A stretch of 64,000 nucleotides of DNA from Scandinavium hiltneri (GTDB taxonomy: Bacteria; Pseudomonadota; Gammaproteobacteria; Enterobacterales; Enterobacteriaceae): the NCBI RefSeq assembly GCF_024764835.1, contig NZ_JALIGE010000075.1, forward strand, positions 310,001 through 374,000. Direction: 5' to 3'. Shown here in pieces: positions 26,564-33,718 of the stretch. The notes under the pieces were generated by a model. It searched no databases and was not told where the DNA came from. It saw only the letters and a program-made list of their open reading frames with translations. Each line of letters begins with the position of its first letter. Within the stretch, counting starts at the first letter, position 1. A program made the position numbers and the translations under genes.

Positions 26564-28181
26564 CTTGATGCTCCTTTTCCAGACCGCATAGCCCTTGCCA
26601 GACCCAACGGGTAAATTCGCTTTCGCGCAACGCATCACCCCAGGCGATGGGTTGCACGCCGCGCCAGCGCTCGTTTAAAAATTCAGAAAGTTGAGTCAGC
26701 GACTGCGCAGGGGTGGTGACCTGATAGCGATGCAATAGCGCGGCGGCGCGACAGGCGCACAATTCGCCCTGACAGGTGCCCATGCCCACGCGGGTCCGGC
26801 GGCGTAAATCGAGCAAGTTCTTCACGCCAAGATTTTCCACCGCGTACTGCACCTCCCCGGCGGTGACCGATTCGCACTCGCACACCAGGCTGCGCTTCAG
26901 GCGAGAATCACCAATCCATGCGGGGGTGCGGTCGCCATGGCGATATATCGCTGAGCCGCGTAGCGGGGCGGGCAGCGAGACAATTTTATGCAGCGTTTTC
27001 TCGGTTGGCTCCTGCGAGCCGGGCAGCGGCGTTTCAGCCGTGGTGCTGGGGGCGTTGTGATTCAGCTTGCGGCAGATAGCATCGGTTGCCATCTCCGCCA
27101 TCAGCCGATAGGTCATCAGCTTGCCGCCGGTGATGGTGATAAACCCTTCCAGCCCGTCACGCACGGCGTGATCGAGCAACACAATGCCGCGACTGACGTT
27201 GCGCCCACTTGGATCATCGTCACTGGCGACCAGCGGACGCACGCCGCAGTAGGCTCGCAGAATGCGGGTGGTGGCGATGGACGGGGCCAGCTTTTCGCCC
27301 TCGCGTAGCAGAATATCCACTTCCGCTGCCGTGACCCGGTTGTCGTCGATGTCGCGATAATCAATGTGCGTGGAGGTGGTGCCAATCAGGGAAATGGTGT
27401 CGCCGGGCACCAGAATGTCGGCGTCGGCAGGTTTGCGGCAGCGGTTAATGACGCGCTGGTTGATACGGTTTTCGAAGATGAGCAATGCGCCTTTGGCCGG
27501 AAACATGCGCACGTTTAAATCGGCATATTCGGCGATGCGTTGGCCCCAGATGCCGCCTGCGTTGACCACGACCTGGGCATGTAAGTTTTCACTGGCGTGA
27601 CGCGTGCGGTCCCATATTGTCACGCCGCTTACGCGCTCGCCCTGGCGAATCAGGCCGGTGACCTCACAGCCGGTACGGATGATTGCCCCGTGTTCGCGCG
27701 CATCGAGCATATTGGCCGCGGTGAGGCGGAACGGATCGACGGTACCATCGGGAACGTTGACCGCACCAATAAGATTCGGATTCACTGCTGGCTCCAGCGT
27801 TAGGGCCTGAGCTGGCGTTAACGGTCGGACGGGAATATTTGCCGCGAGGCAGGCTTCAATAAACTGATGCTGATAATCGAGGGAGTCTTCCGGCAGGGTA
27901 ATGAACAGACCGTCCGTGGCTTCGATACAGTGGCGTGCAATGCGTTTCAGAATCGCGTTTTCCGCGATGCATTCCCGCGCGGATTCCGCATCCGTCACCG
28001 CGTATCGCGCGCCGCTGTGCAGCAGGCCGTGATTGCGCCCGGTGGCGCCGGTGGCGATATCATCGCGCTCAACGAGAATCACTTTCAGGCCGCGTAATGC
28101 GCAGTCCCGGGCGATCCCGGCCCCGGTGGCTCCGCCGCCGATGATAATGACGTCGGCTTCGCTGGAGGTTGAGAAACTCAT
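26553..28181 (-). CDS. glpA: Anaerobic glycerol-3-phosphate dehydrogenase subunit A
   Basis: The 542-residue FAD-dependent catalytic subunit that oxidises glycerol-3-phosphate to dihydroxyacetone phosphate when oxygen is absent. FAD motif IIIGGGATGAGIARDCALRG is at residues 12-31. The GATGRNHGLLHSGARY segment and a C-terminal [2Fe-2S]-type cysteine domain (CECESVTAGEV, TCQGELCACR) are present. It heads glpABC and diverges from glpTQ over a regulatory region holding GlpR and CRP sites. Confidence 0.97.
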   Translation of the reverse strand: MSFSTSSEADVIIIGGGATGAGIARDCALRGLKVILVERDDIATGATGRNHGLLHSGARYAVTDAESARECIAENAILKRIARHCIEATDGLFITLPEDSLDYQHQFIEACLAANIPVRPLTPAQALTLEPAVNPNLIGAVNVPDGTVDPFRLTAANMLDAREHGAIIRTGCEVTGLIRQGERVSGVTIWDRTRHASENLHAQVVVNAGGIWGQRIAEYADLNVRMFPAKGALLIFENRINQRVINRCRKPADADILVPGDTISLIGTTSTHIDYRDIDDNRVTAAEVDILLREGEKLAPSIATTRILRAYCGVRPLVASDDDPSGRNVSRGIVLLDHAVRDGLEGFITITGGKLMTYRLMAEMATDAICRKLNHNAPSTTAETPLPGSQEPTEKTLHKIVSLPAPLRGSAIYRHGDRTPAWIGDSRLKRSLVCECESVTAGEVQYAVENLGVKNLLDLRRRTRVGMGTCQGELCACRAAALLHRYQVTTPAQSLTQLSEFLNERWRGVQPIAWGDALRESEFTRWVWQGLCGLEKEHQDER

Positions 28182-28233
28182 GCTGATCCCTCAATGTTCG
28201 TTTTCTTCCATTTAGCCACATTGAAAATGTGGT

Positions 28234-28251
28234 TTGTTTGATATCGAGCAT
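28234..28251. promoter_or_regulatory. GlpR operator in the glpA-glpT divergent region
   Basis: TTGTTTGATATCGAGCAT matches 14 of 18 positions of the GlpR operator consensus ATGTTCGATAACGAACAT. A second, poorer match begins at 28194 (ATGTTCGTTTTC...). GlpR represses both arms of the glp regulon in the absence of glycerol-3-phosphate. A perfect CCACATT-GAA-AATGTGG inverted repeat (28216-28232) lies next to it. Confidence 0.7.
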
Positions 28252-28325
28252 ATTTGAGCATAAAACGAAAGTTAAACGTGATTCCGTGCTCATAATGGAA
28301 TGTTTGTCATAAATCTGTAACATTC

Positions 28326-28341
28326 TGTGCGGCATTTCACA
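28326..28341. promoter_or_regulatory. CRP-cAMP binding site in the glpA-glpT divergent region
   Basis: TGTGC-GGCATT-TCACA matches nine of the ten conserved bases of the CRP consensus TGTGA-N6-TCACA. It lies about 100 bases upstream of glpT and 145 upstream of glpA, which fits known catabolite control of both glp transcription units. Confidence 0.75.
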
Positions 28342-28442
28342 GTACCTGGGCAACACTTTACCTACCATCCAGCCGCAGATACTCACGGCGTACTGGTCAC
28401 ATCGGTAACGTCCGTCTGATAACGATGGCCACGGAGGCTACT

Positions 28443-29792
28443 ATGCTCAGTATTTTCAAACCTGCCGCGCACACCGCAAGAGTGCCGGATGCGCAGATTG
28501 ATTCGGACTATCGCCGCCTGCGCTGGCAAATTTTCTTCGGGATCTTTTTCGGTTACGCCGCTTACTATCTGGTGCGTAAGAACTTTGCCTTAGCCATGCC
28601 GTATCTGATTGAACAGGGATTCTCGCGGGGCGATTTGGGCTTGGCGCTGTCGGGGATTTCGATTGCCTATGGCTTCTCAAAATTCATTATGGGCTCGGTC
28701 TCTGACCGCTCGAATCCGCGCATTTTCTTACCGGCGGGTCTGATCCTTGCGGCATTGGTGATGCTGTTCATGGGCTTTGTACCGTGGGCGACATCGAGCA
28801 TTGCAGTCATGTTCGTGCTGTTGTTCATTTGCGGCTGGTTCCAGGGGATGGGCTGGCCGCCGTGCGGGCGTACCATGGTTCACTGGTGGTCAAAGAAGGA
28901 GCGCGGCAGCATTGTGTCGGTGTGGAACTGTGCGCATAACGTTGGAGGTGGTCTGCCACCGCTGCTGTTCCTGCTAGGGATGGCGTGGTTTAACGACTGG
29001 CGTGCGGCGCTCTATATGCCTGCGTTTGGTGCCATTCTGGTGGCGTTGATTGCGTTCGCTCTGATGCGTGATACCCCGCAGTCCTGCGGTCTGCCGCCTG
29101 TTGAAGAGTACAAAAACGACTACCCGGACGATTACAGCGAGAAGCATGAAGAAGAGCTGACGGCGAAGCAGATTTTTATGCAGTACGTGTTACCGAACAA
29201 ACTGCTGTGGTACATCGCTATTGCCAACGTGTTCGTTTATTTGCTGCGTTACGGAATTCTCGACTGGTCACCGACCTACCTGAAAGAAGTGAAGCACTTC
29301 GCACTGGATAAATCCTCCTGGGCCTACTTCCTCTATGAGTATGCGGGGATCCCCGGCACGCTGCTGTGCGGCTGGATGTCGGACAACGTGTTCCGTGGTA
29401 ATCGCGGCGCAACCGGTGTGTTCTTTATGATCCTGGTGACCATTGCAACCGTCGTGTACTGGCTCAACCCGCCGGGTAATCCGGGGATAGATATGGCCTG
29501 TATGATTGTCATCGGCTTCCTGATTTACGGCCCGGTGATGTTGATTGGTCTGCATGCGCTTGAGCTGGCGCCTAAGAAAGCGGCGGGTACGGCGGCGGGC
29601 TTTACCGGGCTGTTTGGCTATCTCGGTGGTTCCGTCGCGGCCAGCGCCATTGTGGGCTATACCGTCGATTTCTTCGGCTGGGATGGTGGCTTTATGGTGA
29701 TGATCGGTGGCAGCGTGCTGGCGGTGATTTTACTGCTGGTGGTGATGGTCGGTGAGAAACGTCACCACGCCGAACTGCTGGCTCGTCGTTAA
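28443..29792 (+). CDS. glpT: Glycerol-3-phosphate/phosphate antiporter GlpT
   Basis: A 449-residue MFS transporter with 12 membrane helices that imports glycerol-3-phosphate in exchange for phosphate; it is also the route of entry of fosfomycin. The start at 28443 (MLSIFKPA) aligns with the family. The binding-site arginines are in the expected places (helix 1 AAYYLVRKNFALAMPYL; RYGILDWSPTYLKEVKH in the second half). No inactivating change is seen. glpQ follows after 11 bases. Confidence 0.97.
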   Translation: MLSIFKPAAHTARVPDAQIDSDYRRLRWQIFFGIFFGYAAYYLVRKNFALAMPYLIEQGFSRGDLGLALSGISIAYGFSKFIMGSVSDRSNPRIFLPAGLILAALVMLFMGFVPWATSSIAVMFVLLFICGWFQGMGWPPCGRTMVHWWSKKERGSIVSVWNCAHNVGGGLPPLLFLLGMAWFNDWRAALYMPAFGAILVALIAFALMRDTPQSCGLPPVEEYKNDYPDDYSEKHEEELTAKQIFMQYVLPNKLLWYIAIANVFVYLLRYGILDWSPTYLKEVKHFALDKSSWAYFLYEYAGIPGTLLCGWMSDNVFRGNRGATGVFFMILVTIATVVYWLNPPGNPGIDMACMIVIGFLIYGPVMLIGLHALELAPKKAAGTAAGFTGLFGYLGGSVAASAIVGYTVDFFGWDGGFMVMIGGSVLAVILLLVVMVGEKRHHAELLARR

Positions 29793-29803
29793 TGAGGATC
29801 ATG

Positions 29804-30874
29804 ATGATGAAAATAACCTTGACCCGTATCGCAACAGGATTGCTGTTGGCAGGTTTATTTGCCGGACAGGCGCTGGCGACTGACAAAATTGTCATTGCCC
29901 ACCGGGGAGCAAGCGGCTATTTACCGGAGCACACTCTGCCAGCAAAAGCGATGGCCTACGCACAAGGGGCTGATTATCTTGAGCAAGATTTGGTGATGAC
30001 GAAGGATGACCGCCTGGTGGTTCTGCACGATCATTATCTTGACCGGGTGACGGATGTGGCTGAGCGCTTCCCGGATCGTGCCCGTAAAGATGGACGTTAT
30101 TACGCTATTGATTTCACGCTGGACGAAATTCGCTTGCTTAAATTTACCGAAGGTTTCGAGCTGGAAAATGGTAAAAAAGTGCAGGTCTATCCGGGCCGAT
30201 TCCCGATGGGAAAATCCAATTTCCGCATTCATACTTTTGAAGAGGAGATTGAGTTTGTCCAGGGGCTCAACCATTCCACCGGGAAAAATATCGGTATTTA
30301 CCCGGAAATCAAAGCGCCGTGGTTCCATCATCAAGAAGGGAAAGATATTGCGGCGAAGACGCTGGAAGTCCTGAAAAAATACGGTTACACCAGCAAAAGC
30401 GACAAGGTATACCTGCAATGTTTTGATGCCGCAGAGCTGAAACGCATCAGAAACGAGCTGGAACCGAAAATGGGAATGGATTTGAATCTGGTGCAGTTGA
30501 TTGCATATACCGACTGGAATGAAACCCAGGTGAAGCAGCCGGACGGTCAATGGAAAAACTACAGCTATGACTGGATGTTCAAACCCGGCGCCATGAAGCA
30601 GATAGCGCAATATGCCGATGGGATAGGACCTGATTACCATATGCTGGTGGCGGAGGGGTCGACCAAGGGTAACATCAGGTTGACGGCGATGGTACAAGAG
30701 GCGCATGCCAGCAAATTGCAGGTGCATCCCTATACGGTGCGTGCCGATCAGTTGCCAGATTACGCCAGCAATGTGAATCAGCTTTACGACATGCTGTATA
30801 ACCAGGCGGGGGTAGACGGGTTGTTTACTGATTTCCCGGATAAGGGTGTACAGTTTTTGAGAGAAAAACCGTAA
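29804..30874 (+). CDS. glpQ: Periplasmic glycerophosphodiester phosphodiesterase GlpQ
   Basis: Hydrolyses glycerophosphodiesters to glycerol-3-phosphate for import by GlpT. The protein is about 356 residues with a signal peptide (MKITLTRIATGLLLAG, cleavage after ALA). The catalytic His residues are in VIAHRGASGYLPEHT and VLHDHYLDR, and metal-binding acidic residues are in ADYLEQDLV and YPEIKAPW. Three consecutive ATG codons (29801, 29804, 29807) follow a GAGG site. I take the middle one by spacing, but this is uncertain. Confidence 0.95.
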   Translation: MMKITLTRIATGLLLAGLFAGQALATDKIVIAHRGASGYLPEHTLPAKAMAYAQGADYLEQDLVMTKDDRLVVLHDHYLDRVTDVAERFPDRARKDGRYYAIDFTLDEIRLLKFTEGFELENGKKVQVYPGRFPMGKSNFRIHTFEEEIEFVQGLNHSTGKNIGIYPEIKAPWFHHQEGKDIAAKTLEVLKKYGYTSKSDKVYLQCFDAAELKRIRNELEPKMGMDLNLVQLIAYTDWNETQVKQPDGQWKNYSYDWMFKPGAMKQIAQYADGIGPDYHMLVAEGSTKGNIRLTAMVQEAHASKLQVHPYTVRADQLPDYASNVNQLYDMLYNQAGVDGLFTDFPDKGVQFLREKP

Positions 30875-30887
30875 AACAGAGAGAGTA

Positions 30888-31153
30888 TATACCCAAGTTC
30901 ATTCAAGTTGCAGGACAAAACGCCTGAAGCGTTTTGAACAGCGCTTGCGCTGGCCCCGAAGGGGCGAGGCCATAGGCCGAGTAACGCGGCAACGGAGCGA
31001 CAAATTCGTCTGGAACGAATTTGACCAGCCAAAGGCTGGCCTCTGGTGAGAGACAGGATGTCTCTCATAAGTCCCGATGAGCTTACTCTGGTAAGTGATT
31101 CGGGTGGAGCGAGGGTAGCCAACACCGCTGCAGCTTGAATGGCGACGGGTATA
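30888..31153 (-). repeat. ERIC element carrying a ~139-bp insert made of small hairpins
   Basis: The ends are ERIC ends (TATACCCAAGTTCATTCAAG on the left; CTTGAATGGCGACGGGTATA on the right). The right part contains the ERIC core in reverse (AGTCCCGATGAGCTTACTC, GGTAAGTGATTCGGGTGGAG). At 266 bp it is 139 longer than a plain ERIC. The extra DNA is a row of seven short inverted repeats: 30917-30935, 30939-30952, 30953-30965, 30968-30978, 31001-31023, 31025-31039 and 31048-31066. It lies just downstream of glpQ, whose 3' end it may protect or terminate. A further 8-bp stem (31163-31170 with 31184-31191) follows. No gene is seen from 30875 to 31231. Confidence 0.85.
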
Positions 31154-31197
31154 TTGTTGCGTAATGCCAGTCACTTAAGATGGCTGGCATTGATTTC

Positions 31198-31222
31198 TAT
31201 ACCCAAAATAATTCGAGTTGCA
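31198..31222 (-). repeat. Isolated ERIC end (25 bp), inverted relative to the ERIC at 32074-32200
   Basis: TATACCCAAAATAATTCGAG plus TTGCA is the terminal segment of an ERIC element. It matches the reverse complement of 32176-32200 at 22 of 25 positions, so the segment between the two has ERIC-type inverted ends. The rest of this ERIC copy is missing. Confidence 0.75.
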
Positions 31223-31231
31223 CTGAACAGA

Positions 31232-31912
31232 CTATAAAATATCCAGTGCTAATATAATCTTATCTGCTGCGTTATTACTGGCACGCAGAATACAGTATTC
31301 TCTATGATCAGTAACGACACGGAAGGTGTATTGTAAAGAGATTTTACTTGTATTTCTGACTGTCTCGCGGAAAGTCCCATCGGTAAACATTATATTGCAC
31401 ACATTAGCTATGCAAATGAATTTAATTTCACCTGAGCTACTGATGAAAAAGTTATTAGATGTCCGGGCATTGTCAAGACTCACCAGATTTATGTGCCATG
31501 GTTCCCCACGATCACATTTCCACTCAGGAATTGAATTGTATACATCAATAAATATTGCCTGATGTAAAAAAGTAGAGATGGCTCTGATTTTCTCCTGAAT
31601 CCACTGGTGACCCGGAGTTGATGTGGCACGAATGAGATTGTGATAACTGGCTTCTTTATTTCCTGGGACGCTTATTAATACATTATCGATATAATAATTC
31701 ATCCTCGGTAAATCAGCATACATAGTGGAATCATTAAAGTTGTATCCAGGCATGGAAAGACATTCATCCATGTACTGAGTGACGCTATTAATCATCTTTC
31801 TCCTGGTATCGGCATTAATCTCTGAAGTGAGATTATAATGCCCCTTCAGGAGCTTTGGTGCAGGTTTAACCACAGGAGTTACAACATGACGTCTCGGAGA
31901 AAAAACACTCAT
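31232..31912 (-). CDS. Hypothetical protein, orphan gene in an ERIC-bounded AT-rich pocket
   Basis: I do not recognise this protein. From the ATG at 31912 it has 226 residues. An in-frame GTG at 31918 is better spaced from the AAGGAA at 31927-31932 and could be the true start. No signal peptide or membrane helix is obvious. It has a basic, proline-containing N-terminus (PRRHVVTPVVKPAPKLLKG) and a mixed soluble sequence with scattered Cys. The DNA is much richer in A+T than glpQ or yfaE. In E. coli the gene between yfaE and glpQ is inaA, which this does not resemble. Both flanks carry ERIC ends in inverted orientation, which suggests acquired DNA. Confidence 0.6.
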   Translation of the reverse strand: MSVFSPRRHVVTPVVKPAPKLLKGHYNLTSEINADTRRKMINSVTQYMDECLSMPGYNFNDSTMYADLPRMNYYIDNVLISVPGNKEASYHNLIRATSTPGHQWIQEKIRAISTFLHQAIFIDVYNSIPEWKCDRGEPWHINLVSLDNARTSNNFFISSSGEIKFICIANVCNIMFTDGTFRETVRNTSKISLQYTFRVVTDHREYCILRASNNAADKIILALDIL

Positions 31913-32073
31913 TACCACAATCAATATTCCTTGATATTACTAATAGATAACCAGAAGGTGTAAATTTTCAGGGAGTATTAAGTAAATAATTAACGCTGGC
32001 AAATAAATAATAAATTCAGGGAAAAGTATAATAAATTTTGTTTTTATTATCATGAGGTTATGCAGGAGGGCTT

Positions 32074-32200
32074 TATGCCTGTCATACTTCACGCTGCATC
32101 TTTGTTGGCTGCTCTTACTCGTCCGAATCACTTACCTGAGTAAGCTTATCGGGACTTGCTCGCTTGCCGCCGCGATGCAACTCAGATTATTTGGGGTATA
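32074..32200 (+). repeat. ERIC (IRU) element, 127 bp
   Basis: It starts TATGCCTGTCATACTTCACG and ends GATTATTTGGGGTATA, with core arms CCGAATCACTTACC and GAGTAAGCTTATCGGGACTT. The length is the canonical 127 bases. It lies between the orphan gene's promoter region and the 3' end of yfaE. The remaining gene-free part (31913-32073) is AT-rich and shows only a possible TATAAT at 32027. Confidence 0.85.
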
Positions 32201-32235
32201 TGATAAGATTAAGAACGAGCGATAAATCCGCCGCA

Positions 32236-32490
32236 TTATATTTCGATTTCGATGTCGCCTTTGGCTTTACAGCAGCACGGCAGAATTTCCCCGTGCTGAA
32301 TAAACGCCAGCGGCTCGGTCAGCCAGTCAACCTGACCGGACACCAGACGGCAACGGCAGGAGCCGCAATAGCCTTCCCGACATTGAAACTCTACCGCCAC
32401 GTTGTGCGACTCTAGCGCCACCAATAACGAAGGATGTTCTTCCTGGCACAACAGTTGTGTGCCAGTCAGACGAAGGGTTACGCGGCTCAT
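32236..32490 (-). CDS. yfaE: Ferredoxin-like 2Fe-2S protein YfaE (diferric-tyrosyl radical maintenance)
   Basis: An 84-residue plant-type [2Fe-2S] ferredoxin. The cluster ligands are seen in CREGYCGSCRCRL plus a distal Cys in LPCCCKAKG. YfaE supplies electrons for assembly and repair of the diferric-tyrosyl cofactor of NrdB. Its ATG overlaps the nrdB stop by one base (TGATG), which fits this role. Confidence 0.96.
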   Translation of the reverse strand: MSRVTLRLTGTQLLCQEEHPSLLVALESHNVAVEFQCREGYCGSCRCRLVSGQVDWLTEPLAFIQHGEILPCCCKAKGDIEIEI

Positions 32491-33620
32491 CAGAGCTGGA
32501 AGTTGCTCAGGTCGTCGGCATCCACATTGGAGTCGATTTGACCGACCAGATAAGAGCTGACTTCAACTTCCTGCGGCGCAACCTGGACGTTATCGGATAC
32601 CAGCCAGGTGTTGATCCACGGGATAGGGTTGGAGCGGGTCTTAAACGGCATATCAAGCCCAACCGCCTGCATGCGGATGTTGGTGATGTATTCGATGTAC
32701 TGCCACAGAATGTCTTTGTTCAGGCCGATCATCGAGCCGTCACGGAACAGATATTCTGCCCACTCTTTTTCCTGCTGGGCCGCCAGCACGAACAGGTCAT
32801 AACACTCTTGTTTGCACTCTTCAGCAATCAGGGCCATTTCCGGGTCGTCCTGGCCTGAACGCAGCAGGTTCAGCATGTGCTGAGTGCCGGTCAGGTGCAG
32901 GGCTTCATCACGCGCAATCAAGCGGATGATTTTGGCGTTGCCTTCCATCAGCTTACGTTCTGCGAACGCGAAGGAGCAGGCAAAGCTGACGTAGAAGCGG
33001 ATAGCTTCCAGCGCGTTGACGCTCATCAGACACAGATACAGTTTTTTCTTCAGCTCGTGCAGGTTAACGGTCACTGTCTTGCCGTTCACGTTATGCGTGC
33101 CTTCGCCCAGCAGATGCCAGTAACTGGTCAGCTCAATCAGGGAATCGTAGTAGTGGGAAATCCCTTCGGCACGTTTCTGAATCTGCTCGTTGGTGACGAT
33201 ATCATCGAACACGGTCGCCGGATCGTTGACGATGTTACGGATGATATGGGTGTATGAACGCGAGTGGATGGTTTCAGAGAACGCCCACGTTTCGACCCAG
33301 GTTTCCAGTTCAGGAATAGAGATCAGCGGCAGCAGCGCCACGTTCGGGCTACGGCCCTGAATGGAATCCAGCAGCGTCTGGTACTTCAGGTTGCTGATGA
33401 AAATATGCTTTTCATGGTCTGGCAGCGCCTGGTAGTCAATACGATCGCGCGATACGTCGACTTCTTCCGGGCGCCAGAAGAAGGAGAGTTGCTTTTCAAT
33501 CAGCTTTTCGAAGATGTCATATTTTTGCTGATCGTAGCGTGCCACGTTGACCGGCTGGCCGAAAAACATGGGCTCCAGCAGCTGGTTATTTTTCGTCTGT
33601 GAAAAGGTGGTATAAGCCAT
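32490..33620 (-). CDS. nrdB: Ribonucleoside-diphosphate reductase 1 subunit beta
   Basis: The class Ia small subunit that holds the diferric-tyrosyl radical, 376 residues as in E. coli when started at the ATG at 33620 (MAYTTFSQTKN). The radical Tyr region (NLKYQTLLDSIQGRSPN) and metal ligands (ETIHSRSYTHI, IARDEALHLTGTQHML) are present, as is the C-terminal tail ending DDLSNFQL that docks on NrdA. It lies 98 bases after nrdA, across a REP element, and overlaps yfaE. Confidence 0.98.
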   Translation of the reverse strand: MAYTTFSQTKNNQLLEPMFFGQPVNVARYDQQKYDIFEKLIEKQLSFFWRPEEVDVSRDRIDYQALPDHEKHIFISNLKYQTLLDSIQGRSPNVALLPLISIPELETWVETWAFSETIHSRSYTHIIRNIVNDPATVFDDIVTNEQIQKRAEGISHYYDSLIELTSYWHLLGEGTHNVNGKTVTVNLHELKKKLYLCLMSVNALEAIRFYVSFACSFAFAERKLMEGNAKIIRLIARDEALHLTGTQHMLNLLRSGQDDPEMALIAEECKQECYDLFVLAAQQEKEWAEYLFRDGSMIGLNKDILWQYIEYITNIRMQAVGLDMPFKTRSNPIPWINTWLVSDNVQVAPQEVEVSSYLVGQIDSNVDADDLSNFQL

Positions 33621-33681
33621 GAATGAGTCCTGTTGAGATTTTATTGCCCGGTGATGCGTTGTTGGCCGGGCCGTCAAAATC

Positions 33682-33711
33682 GTAGGCCGGGTAAGCGAAG
33701 CGCTACCCGGC
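33682..33711. repeat. REP element between nrdA and nrdB
   Basis: GTAGGCCGGGTAAGCGAAGC followed by GCTACCCGGC is a typical REP palindrome. A related GC-rich stretch (GCCCGGTGATGCGTTGTTGG) precedes it at 33646. Such elements in the nrdA-nrdB gap can stabilise the upstream message and lower downstream expression. Confidence 0.85.
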
Positions 33712-33718
33712 AAATAGC

